Positions 21,413-30,493 of a DNA stretch of 40,829 nucleotides are shown here, in pieces (position 1 is the stretch's first letter; every line of letters begins with the position of its first letter). The notes under the pieces were generated by a model. It saw only the letters and a list, made by a program, of their open reading frames with translations, had not been told where the DNA came from and searched no databases. The translations under genes were made by a program, and so were the position numbers. Origin of the DNA: Hypsibius dujardini (taxonomy: Eukaryota; Tardigrada; Eutardigrada; Parachela; Hypsibiidae); the NCBI GenBank assembly GCA_001579985.1, contig LRSR01002836.1, positions 1-40,829 on the forward strand, in the 5' to 3' direction.

Positions 21413-22138
21413 GATTGGGCAATTCCGAACTTATCCCCACTGAAACGGCCGATCATCCAACGGGAAATGGGGGAAGATTGCGGGGGCGCGGTACAGGCAA
21501 AAATGGAGAATTCCTCAGGCAAGGTCGACCGCATTGAATTCCAGTTTCCCCTTTCAAAACAGCGTTCCTCACGGGAATTTTCTTATGGGAACGGCTTCCT
21601 GGAACGGCTTCCTAGTTCATGATAGAATTTCCTCTCGGAAGTAAAGAGAATTCCCCATATGGAAGAAAGGCTAAAATTCAAAACAATTTGAAAAAGCAAG
21701 GACCCCTCGTTAATATGCTTTGGGGTTGGGCTAATGGGCAGAGAGAGGCGTGGCCTCTCGCTGGCCCTGCGCGACGAGATTAGTCACCCGATCCCATGGA
21801 ATGATTCATTCCACAACAAAAGCAAAGTGCACGATCACAACGTTCACTTCCTGATAAGCAATCTCTCACTTATCCAGGTAAGTCTTTTTTTCTCGCACCC
21901 TCTCAACTCTCACACCTTTCTTGCCAAGCATCATTTTGAACTTTATTTTTTGGTTTCATTTTCGGGTTCAACGACACTGACCGCCAAACATCCAAGCGGA
22001 CTTTTTAACCGTTAAAATTTCCAAATGGCGTGATATTCTTCCGCTTCCACTTTCCTTTCCTCAGAGCGGATTTTGACCACACCATCGCGGATTTTGACCA
22101 CACCATCAGGGAATTCCCTTTTTGTTGATCGGCCTGTC
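21413..22138. promoter_or_regulatory. Shared divergent promoter region of GAB-like and calpain-15 genes
   Basis: The two start codons are head to head about 730 bases apart. On the calpain side a likely 5' UTR exon ends at 21877 with a strong donor (CAG/GTAAGT). It would splice to 22065 (TTTCCTTTCCTCAG acceptor). Transcription start sites cannot be seen. Confidence 0.5.
21734..22076 (+). other. Candidate spliced uORF in the calpain-15 leader
   Basis: ATG at 21734 opens 48 codons to the donor at 21877. Joined to the acceptor at 22065 it ends after three more codons at TGA 22074-22076 (51 residues), 62 bases before the proposed main start at 22139. The peptide resembles no family I know. It depends on the proposed leader intron being real. 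Confidence 0.35.
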
Positions 22139-23529
22139 ATGTCTAGTGGGCCCGCGGATCGACCTGCTGCCAATCCAACCAGCAGCAACACGTCCTCCTC
22201 CTTGGACGTCATCAAGAACTTCGCCACCGAGGTGGGGAATAAAATCTCTCAGGCTGCCTCCGCTGTCGAACGTGGTGTGCACGACGTGATGGCGATGTTT
22301 CCGGTGGTGGATTTGACGGCAGACCATCCGGTGCCGCCGTTGGTTTACCATTACGGCGATGTGGATCCGGGCGCTGCCGCCATGCCGTCCTCATTTCTGC
22401 AGGTGAGTGGTTTATCTCGTCCGAAACTTTTCCAAGTGGTCTGTATTTAGTTGTTTGAATTGAAAAAGATAAGTTTCAATCGATTCATGTCGGCGGAAGT
22501 GCGTTTCGGATTTGGATATCGGATTTTTGGGGCAGGAGAAACCAATTCACGACTTCGGGCTCGAACCAGCAATCAATCGATCGATCGATAGTGGCTTTTA
22601 ACAAAGTGTTGTTTGATTTAAACCAATTAACTTATCAATCAATCGAATGCGCAGCACGCGAAACTCAGACATTTTGCTCGAGATGAATTTCAATCGTTTC
22701 AGGCGATCGGCAAAAAGGTACTGACATGTTTTGAATTTTGATTGTTTACTTTTAGGTCCGACCTTGTCCGACCTGCACTTACGCCGGGTCTCCGGCGAAA
22801 GCCAGCAACTGCGCCGTCTGCCAGAGTCCGCTTCCTCTGAGCACTCAGAATGGCGCGCGCAAACCACCAGCTGATGCTGCCAAGCAGCCCAAGTCTTCAC
22901 TCTATCCGTCTCTGTCGATCCGTGATAACGACACGTCAATGAAGACCAATGATGAAGACTGCACCATCGTCAGCGAGCGCAGTGGTCCGCGTGGGTTGCC
23001 CCAGAACCAGGACCCCTCCACCTGGACCTGCCCGAAGTGTACGCTGCGGAATGCCAACACCGAGGCCAAATGTTCAGCTTGTGGCAGCGGTGCCGGCGAC
23101 GGGAGTGTTCGGAGAGTTTCGGAACCGGTGGCGCCGAAGAGATCCCTTGCGCGGCTGACCTCGGTGGAGCAATGCTGGGCCTGCCCGAGCTGTACGTTTT
23201 TGAATCCGCAGTCGGGAAACGTGTGCCTGATGTGTTCCAAGCCGAAAGGAGGAGTGAGCGGAGGGGGAAGTTCGGCGGACAAGTTCGAAGCGGAAGATGT
23301 GGAAGAGTTGAGAAAGTTCCACGAAGAAGAAGCCACTCAGCAATGGGAGGGCATTATGGCATTCTGTCGCAATGTATGTCGCCTTACTTGTCGGTTGTGT
23401 CTCCAGCGCAATGTCTGCCGACCTGTCCGTCTGTCTGTCTGTCTCTCCGTCTCTCCGTTTCTTCGTTTCTTCGACCGTCTCCTCGGTTGTCTGCCTGCCT
23501 GACTATATGTCTTGTGTGTCTGTTGTCTG

Positions 23530-23585
<56 letters not shown>

Positions 23586-24553
23586 TCGTCTGTCAGTCTG
23601 TCTGTCTGTTCGTCTGTCAGTCTGGTCGTCTGCTTTCCTGTCGTCCTATTTGTCTATTTGCTTGTCGATCTGGTTACTGCTAGCCTTAACATGGTTGTAG
23701 TCATGTTCAACTTTTATTTGGTAAAACAGGATAGGAGCCAATTCGTGGATGACCGCTTTCCACCGCTTCAGTCATCACTCTTCGTCGGCCGTCGCGCTCC
23801 GCCGGAGTTTGGCAAAGTCACCGGTTGGCTTCGTCCACCTCAATTACGTGGACTGGACCCGCGAACGCCCTGGTCCGTCTGCCGTACCCCCATGGCATCT
23901 GACATTCAGCAAGGATTTCTTGGTGATTGCTGGTTCTTGTGCGCCATGTCAGTGGTCGCGGAGCGCCCATCCCTGATCAACAACATCATCATTACCAGGG
24001 ATGTCAATCGCGAGGGCGCTTACTTGATCCGTCTGTGTGTGGGCGGACTGTGGAAGATGATCCTGTTGGATGATTTGTTTCCGGTGGAAGGAAGAAACTG
24101 CTTGGCTTTCTCCAAGGTTAACTTCGTTCCTGCTGCGTTTTTTGATGTTTATGTTTCAATTGAATCATATTTTCATAATTCTTAAATATCGTTATGGGTA
24201 ATTTTCGACAATTTAAAATATTTTTTTTACTGTTTTATAAAGATGAATATTTTCAGGCTGGGCGCAATCAGTTGTGGGTGCCACTCATCGAAAAGGCCTT
24301 AGCTAAGGCACACGGAAGCTATTTTTCCATTGAAGGCGGCTTTGTCAATGAAGGACTGATGTTCTTGACCGGAGCTCCGTGTGACAAGATTGCGCTTGAC
24401 GGTTAGTTCACTTCACTCGGCTAACCACTTTTTTATTCTCATGATTTCTTACATGTTATTACCGTATAGCTGACACCACTGACACCGTGGATTCTGTCTG
24501 GGCCAAATTGTTGAGCTGCCACAGTGCAAAGTAAGTGCGAGGAACGAGTGACC

Positions 24554-24586
<33 letters not shown>

Positions 24587-24587
24587 C

Positions 24588-24620
<33 letters not shown>

Positions 24621-25392
24621 TAGACATGCAATCATGCATTATCCATTATGGCGAACATTGTGTTGTTTCATGCGACGTTCTCAGCATTTCCATTCACTTA
24701 AGGTTCCTAATGGGTGCAAGTTGTGGCAAGCCGAATGAGTCCTACAACGAACAGGAGTGCCTGAACATGGGGCTTCGACCGCGTCACAGTTACAGCGTGT
24801 TGGACGTGCAGGATGTTGAGGGAACACGGTATAATCTTTGAAGAACTCTTCCATTCTTTTTCATGTTCGAAAGGTTCTGGTTTCATGTTCTCCACTTTAC
24901 ACCACAGTCTTATCAGACTCCGTGACCCTTGGGGCCGGCAGGCTTGGAAAGGTGACTGGAGTGATAATTCCAAAACATGGAACCCCGCGCTGCGCCAGGC
25001 TTTGATGCCTCAGGGCGGTTCGGAAGGGTTGTTTTGGATTTCTCTCCCGGACTTTCTGAAGTATGACCTTATTATTATGGCTTGCTCGGTTAGTCAAGCT
25101 TTACTGACTACCTGTTATTTTTATTAAGGTTTTTTGATTGTGTTGATATTTCCAAATACCGTGAACATTGGAAGGAAATTCGCGTTCAGGTAACGTTTCT
25201 TTTATAATTAAAATGGTTTAACTGTTATTGAGTTTTCGTTTTCTAACTTAGGGTGCCTTCCCTAATAACGCATTACACAAGAATTGGTCAGTTTGGAACA
25301 TGACGGTCACAGAAACTACGGAAGTGGATTTCACGCTTTATCAGCAAGGATACCGGTACAGTAGGCATACTTCTCAATGAATCAGTAGTCTT

Positions 25393-25424
<32 letters not shown>

Positions 25425-26570
25425 TTCTGTCTGTCTGTTTGTCTGTTTCTCAGTCTGTCATTGCCGAGTTAAGACATTCCTGGATTTTTGCAGCGGTTCA
25501 TCGAACGAGTCCAATGCTCACCATTTGGACCTCCTAATTCTTGTCTTAGCCTGCGGGGCCGACCGAAGGATCACCAAGCTGGTCGACGCCTCCAAGCGAA
25601 CTACTTTTTCCTTCGTCGGTACTTCCTGCCTCCTCGATCCTGGACATTACATCATCTGGACCTTGGCGTTCAATCACTGGAATGGTAATTGACTGCGTAG
25701 CCCATTGAATGGCGAAGTGGACTTTTACAGCCTAATTTTCTCCGCAGATATGCTCCTGCCGGCGGAAACATTCCCGAAAAACGTCATTGCCTTCCATTCC
25801 GGAAAGGCTGTGGCCGTCGAACGCCTTTCCCCACCAGCATATGCCTTGGCAGATGCGATCATTTTTTGGGCCATGCGGAGAGGAACTCGAAAGAACGTGA
25901 GTCTTAGTCATTTCATACCGACCTGTTTCTTTTCACTTCGTTTGAATGGTTCGCTGCTGTCTCTTTATCGGTTCGTCGGTTGACTGTCTATCTCTCTGCT
26001 GGCATGCCTGTCTGATTGTCTGCCTTACATTCTAACTGTCTGTCTGTCTGTCTGTCTGTCTGTATGTCTGTCTGTCTGTCTGTTTGTTTGTCTCTGTATC
26101 TGTCTGCCTGGTTTTGCATTTTTATCTTTCCAGGACCAGGATGGGGTGACCACCTACTGTCACATGCACGGCGGGCTGGTGTTGGTGTACGAAAATCGAC
26201 ATCCTAACCGAGGGTAAACCTCCATCCTTCTGGATCGGTCCCGTTTATCCGTTACAGTAGATCGTTTTGCATCTGTCTCATCTGTTACAGGATCTTGCTT
26301 GTGTGCGATTGCACGAAAAGCCGTGACACGATCAGCACCCGTGGATCGCTCTACTCCTGCGATTTCATTCCTCCCCTGACGCGTATGGTGGTGTGTATAC
26401 TTTCCCCCACCCACGGGAGCGGCTTTTACGTGTCCTTTGCCACGAAAAGTCGTCTATGTCAGCCGTACGAGAACGGCCTGGCGGACTGGGGCCCACCGGG
26501 GACGCAGCATTTCCCGGAAACTGCCACGGAACTTCTCAGTGATCTCCACTCTCCGCGCCCGCTCTATTAA
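22139..26570 (+). CDS. CAPN15: Calpain-15 / small optic lobes (SOL) family cysteine protease
   Basis: Thirteen exons, 872 residues: 22139-22402, 22756-23373, 23730-24116, 24257-24401, 24470-24530, 24703-24828, 24908-25060, 25129-25189, 25252-25355, 25494-25684, 25748-25896, 26134-26213, 26291-26570. Phases agree throughout. SOL calpains are intracellular cysteine proteases with N-terminal RanBP2-type zinc fingers and a SOL-type C-terminal region, without EF hands. Three fingers are visible: CPTC..CAVC (about 92-110), WTCPKC..CSACG (about 179-196) and WACPSC..CLMC (about 226-247). The protease core starts around 300. Catalytic Cys361 lies in GDCWF and His520 in [10 protein letters not shown]. 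The third triad position is Asp540 in RLRDPWG, where calpains normally have Asn (RNPWG). The C-terminal part contains [12 protein letters not shown] and [18 protein letters not shown]. The start is the first in-frame ATG after the leader acceptor; the protein is shorter than vertebrate CAPN15 and shows fewer fingers than usual. Introns 2, 5, 9 and 11 carry TCTG/CAGA arrays. Confidence 0.93.
23425..23640. repeat. TCTG array in calpain-15 intron 2
   Basis: TCTG tetramers, cleanest from 23525 to 23590, with TCCG, TTCG and TCAG variants around it. They fill most of the intron. Confidence 0.93.
24553..24622. repeat. CAGA array in calpain-15 intron 5
   Basis: About 17 CAGA units with one CACA variant, beginning about 20 bases after the splice donor. 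Antisense in orientation to the other calpain-15 arrays. Confidence 0.93.
25395..25450. repeat. TCTG array in calpain-15 intron 9
   Basis: TCTG units with TTTC interruptions between exons 25252-25355 and 25494-25684. Confidence 0.9.
26035..26106. repeat. TCTG array in calpain-15 intron 11
   Basis: TCTG units with TATG and TTTG variants, ending about 30 bases before the acceptor at 26133. Confidence 0.9.
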
Positions 26571-27586
26571 GCGATCCAATTTTGAAAATGGAAAATGGCC
26601 CCAAAAAGCAGATTTTTTTATTGTCTCTTTAATCTGGTCGAGTGATATTTTTCCAAGTTCCAAGCTCTACCGTCTTCAGTCTTTTTCCCCTTTGTCTATG
26701 TGACTCGGTTTGAAATTTTTATCCTTTGTGTTAAAATAGGCCCCGCCCTCCAGTATAATTTTTATTAGGCACCATCCATATATTACGTAATCAAAGGAGG
26801 GTAGGTGAGTGGTCTGGACCCTTGATTACTCACCACTAAAATAGGCCCCGCCCTCCAGTAAAATCTGGATAGGTGAGTGGTCTGGACCCTTGATTACTCA
26901 CCACTAAAATAGGCCCCGCCCTCCTGTATAATCTGGGTAGGTGAGTGGTCTGGACCCTTGATTACTCACCACTAAAATAGGCCCCGCCCTCCTGTATAAT
27001 CTGGGTAGGTGAGTGGTCGAAAAAGGTCATTTTTTTATTAAGTAATATGTGAATGGCGCCTAACAGGAAAAGGGCCAGAGGGTGTGCTCTAATTATCTGG
27101 TTGCCTTGGGCGGTGCTGAGTCTTTTGCTCTGGTCGATTTTATATTAGGAAAAAATGTTTTGCAGCGCCGTAAGCAACAAATCTATTTTATTATTTTTGG
27201 TGTCACTTGAATTTCGCTAAACAGAAAAGAAACTATGATAACGCGATCGTCGGAGATCTCATCCGCTAGACCCCACCCAGGGGCCAGAAATGGGTGATAA
27301 TGGGCAAGTGGGCGGAGTTAGCGACACAAAAATTCACGCGATTTTTTTAAATGAAAAATACATCTGGATCCGGTTGTCCCACGTCTGGAATACTTTTATT
27401 TGCCAGTTCCGGCTTGGTCGTCATACTCGGAAGTTTCCGGAAGGAAATTTTTATCTTCATCCGGTGGAAATTTTCACCCGTGTCTTTAAAAAATGGGAGT
27501 TTATTTATAATTGAAGTATTCGTTTCGATATTCCATCTTCTGCTCCTTGTGCTTTTTCTCCCGGCATCTTTGAAATCGTTCCGACG
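26571..27586. other. Calpain-15 / RNF121 intergenic region
   Basis: Contains MITE C copy 1 (26765-27063) and about 520 bases of unassigned sequence before the RNF121 start. No gene is seen. The RNF121 promoter is presumably in the last few hundred bases. Confidence 0.45.
26765..27063. mobile_element. MITE family C, copy 1, with 68 bp internal tandem repeat
   Basis: The left end TTAGGCACCATCCATATATT... and the right end ...TAATATGTGAATGGCGCCTAA are inverted repeats. Between them are 3.5 copies of an exact 68-bp unit (starts 26803, 26871, 26939, 27007). The unit contains the hairpin GGTGAGTGG ... ACTCACCAC and the box AGGCCCCGCCCTCC. Copy 2 (31295-31464) has a single unit. A further 30-bp piece of the unit lies outside the left end at 26732-26761. 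Confidence 0.9.
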
Positions 27587-29596
27587 ATGGATCATGCTCA
27601 TCATGACCACAACCGAATCAATGACATCCAGGCCGCCGTGGCGGGTAATGGGACGATTCCACACGCGGAGAAGGGGTAAGTGTTGCGTACAAATGTGGCG
27701 CAAATCGAGTTAAGCCATTTCACTCGGACTGCGTTTAAAGTCATGCATGAAACGAGTTGCAGGGCTTAGTTTGATTAGCGCAGGGTTTTGGCCACGTGTG
27801 TAACAGCTGTTGCAGACGTCCCCCGCGGAATATGTCCCGAAACTGTTTCATTTTTACCTTTTCTGGCTCTTTTTTTGCTCTTTTGGAGTGCCAAAGGCTT
27901 GTTCTTGCAGGTCCGATCATGAAAAGTACCATCTCAAGCATAAGGGCCACGAGCAGATGCACGCGGAGATGTTCCTCATACTAATGCTGACATTGGCGGT
28001 GTCGCACGTCGGACTGGTTTTTTGGAAGAAATTCCACTTTCGCTCCTACCAGGTATTACGCTTGGAGAATCACAAAATCGACTGAACGTTTGGCAGATGT
28101 AGGAGTAGGAAGTTTTTGCTGCCCTGAGTTTTCCACGAAAACAGTCGGTTGATTGATGTATTGGGCTGGTTGATGAGCTTTTATCGATTCTTTAGGTTGA
28201 TTGATGTATTCAACTGCCTGAGAATTGTTCGTCGTGTAAAAAATGAAATAAGTCAGTTTGCTCCATTGATTGATTGATTGATTCGCCCAGGGGTTTCTTC
28301 AAAAGATTACCGATGGGTAGTTGCTGAGAGTGAGGCCTGATTGGAAGCCGTTTATTGATTTGATCATTTTTGTTTTCAGACGGCATCGCTGATTGGATTA
28401 TTAATCGTCCCGGTCTACATATGCGCGACTCACGACTGGTGGCGCTTCGTTGTGATTTGGTTTATCTTCTGTGTTGTGACAGCTGCTGTGATGCGTAAGG
28501 GTGTGCGGAGACCCATTGCGGTCAATACGCCCAGGTGAGAGAAGACCGAACCTCTTTAAACGAGTATGAGGGAAGGGTCCTGGAATGGGCCACAGGGTGG
28601 CAGGGGGCGCTCTGTCGCAAATTAATCGAAAACAGATGAGTCACTAAATAGTCAGCGACCTCTAGTGAGCTTTTTCTAACCGTCCTATTATTTCCTGGCC
28701 CATTCCAGGGTACGGGAAAGTCAAGTGGCCCATTCTAAGACCCCTTCCTCATACTAATACTTGATTTCTTGTATTTCGCTGATTGATTAATTGATTTGTT
28801 TAATTCAGTCGCTTTCGACTGTTGGCTTTTAATCCAATACATTGCACACACGTGGCCAAAACCTTGCGCTAATCGAACTAAGCCATGCAACTCGTTTCAT
28901 GCATGACTTTATCCACAGTCCGAGTAAAATGGCTTAACTCGGTTAGCGCAAGGGTTTTGCCACATGTGTACGAGGCTTCTGAGCCGAATTATGTTTTCAC
29001 CGTCTTTGAGTGATTTGTTTTTCCTTTCAGAATGGTATATAAATATTTCTACGGCGTCCATTTGATCAGCGGCTTCCTGAGCGTTTCCGGCTACTGCATG
29101 CTGCTGTTCGGCATTTTTGGGCTCAACTTTCTGTTCTTGTTGGATCAAAAGACATGGTTTGATATCGGGCTGCATTTGCTGTTTTACGGATTTTATTACG
29201 GAGTTATTGGTAGGTGTGCTGCACATCGGTAAAGATGAAGATGCAACACCGGATTTTCGGATTTTATTGTTGTAGGTCGGGATTTAGCAGACATCGCGAC
29301 CGATCGAATGGCTGTCATTGTTGGCGTGAGTTTTCATTTCTCCTTATTCAGCTACAAACATACATTTGTTTATTTGTATGGAGCAGTGTTAATTAGTTGT
29401 CTTATTCGAATAGTATTATTCCTCTGACGGAGTGCCTGCGAAGCAGCTGGATCCACGAACTTGTGCTCTTTGTGGCAATGCTCTACTGGTCGCGGAAGGA
29501 GAGAAAGGTGTGGCGGAGGACACATATCGGATTAGCTGTGGTCATTTGTAAGTCTATCGGCAGATGGACATAAATTGAGTTGCACAGACAGATATG

Positions 29597-29659
<63 letters not shown>

Positions 29660-29663
29660 CAGC

Positions 29664-29710
<47 letters not shown>

Positions 29711-29962
29711 GCTTGAAATAATTTTGTTTTGTCTTTTAGTTTCCATGAGTTTTGCCTTCGGGGTTGGTGCATCGTGGGGAAGAAGTGCGTGTGCCCGTAC
29801 TGCAAAGAGCGGTTCAACATGAAGACCGTCTATCAGAATCCGTGGGACCGACCGCACGTGCTGCTCGGTCAATATCTCGACGTCCTGCGGTATCTCGTGG
29901 CCTGGCAGCCGCTCATCCTCTACGCCGATCAAATTGTCTACAACCTCCTCGGATTGGAATAG
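27587..29962 (+). CDS. RNF121: RING-type E3 ubiquitin ligase, RNF121/RNF175 family
   Basis: Seven exons: 27587-27675, 27911-28052, 28380-28534, 29031-29209, 29276-29325, 29414-29547, 29740-29962. They give 323 residues, close to RNF121 (about 327). RNF121 is a multi-pass ER/Golgi membrane ubiquitin ligase linked to membrane-protein quality control. Landmarks in order: a His-rich N-terminus (MDHAHHDHNRIND); GHEQMHAEMFLILMLTLAVS at the first membrane segment; further hydrophobic segments around IGLLIVPVYICA, WWRFVVIWFIFCVVTA, GFLSVSGYCMLLFGIFGLNF and LLFYGFYYGVIGRDLAD. The RING follows, with CALCG, ISCGHFFHEFCLRGWC and CPYC, then NPWDRPHVLLGQYLDVLRYL and a C-terminal AWQPLILYADQIVYNLLGLE. All RING Cys/His ligands I expect are present. 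The start is the ATG whose frame matches the family N-terminus. Introns 1 and 3 each contain a family I MITE, and a third copy lies downstream. Confidence 0.95.
27688..27802. mobile_element. MITE family I, copy 1
   Basis: Inverted ends with TACAAATGTGGC on the left and GGCCACGTGTGTA on the right. Conserved subterminal blocks are GAGTTAAGCCATTTCACTCG and GATTAGCGCAGGGTTTTGG. In RNF121 intron 1, immediately after the donor region. Confidence 0.85.
28565..28753. mobile_element. MITE family B, copy 2 (unexpanded)
   Basis: The left end TATGAGGGAAGGGTCCTGG and the right end CCCCTTCCTCATA are inverted repeats with TA borders. It shares CTGGAATGGGCCAC, GGCAGGGGGCGCTCTGTCGC and GTCAGCGACCTCTA with copy 1 at 7215-7752. 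It has no 15-bp array. In RNF121 intron 3. Confidence 0.9.
28844..28970. mobile_element. MITE family I, copy 2
   Basis: ACACACGTGGCCAAAACCTT on the left is matched by AGGGTTTTGCCACATGTGTA on the right, with CTTGCGCTAATCGAACTAAG inverse to CTTAACTCGGTTAGCGCAAG. In RNF121 intron 3, next to MITE B copy 2. Confidence 0.88.
29588..29707. repeat. GCAG/CAGG then CAGA tetranucleotide arrays in RNF121 intron 6
   Basis: About 15 perfect CAGG units followed, after CAGCAG, by about 12 perfect CAGA units. The change from one tetramer to the other is sharp. Confidence 0.95.
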
Positions 29963-30493
29963 AATGCGCGGCACATTATCCCGTGATTTGACCGGTTAAT
30001 TTACCGTCTGATGATGTTTTCGTTTCTCGGGCAGCTCTTTTTGGTTTTTAAGTCAACTTCCGTGCGTTGTGGTTTCTCTTTCCGGAAGAAATTCTGAAGA
30101 TTCGTCTGATTTCAAAATGTTTGCAGTTACGTAACAGCTCGATGTGAGAATTATTTGCAGTAAAATCATCGCACACACTTAATTTAAACCTTGCGCTGAC
30201 CGAATTAAGCACTTTAACTCGTGGGCAGTGTACAACAGTCATGCAACGAGTGTAATGGCTTAACTCGGTTAGCGCAAATGTTTTGCCACGTGTGTATTAG
30301 GACTAGTCGTTTCCAAGAGTCCACGAACCTTCCCCAAGGTCATCCACGTGAAGAACTTGGGAATTCACGATAATTCATCGTCCGGAAAAAAAATCAGTCA
30401 GAAAAGCGATTTTTCCAAACTTATTCCCTGCAATATCTCTTCACACCCGACCGGATAAAATAGTTTGCCGTTTGTGAGATTTTTCCAATAAAA
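29963..30493. other. RNF121 3' flank / LRRC51 upstream region
   Basis: Holds MITE I copy 3 (30172-30296). An AATAAA at 30487-30492 lies immediately before the LRRC51 ATG (30494). It is either irrelevant or a very late RNF121 poly(A) signal. Confidence 0.45.
30172..30296. mobile_element. MITE family I, copy 3
   Basis: The left CACACACTT...AAACCTTGCGCTGACCGAA pairs with the right CTCGGTTAGCGCAAATGTTTT and GCCACGTGTGTA. More diverged than copies 1 and 2. Located 210 bases downstream of the RNF121 stop. Confidence 0.83.
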
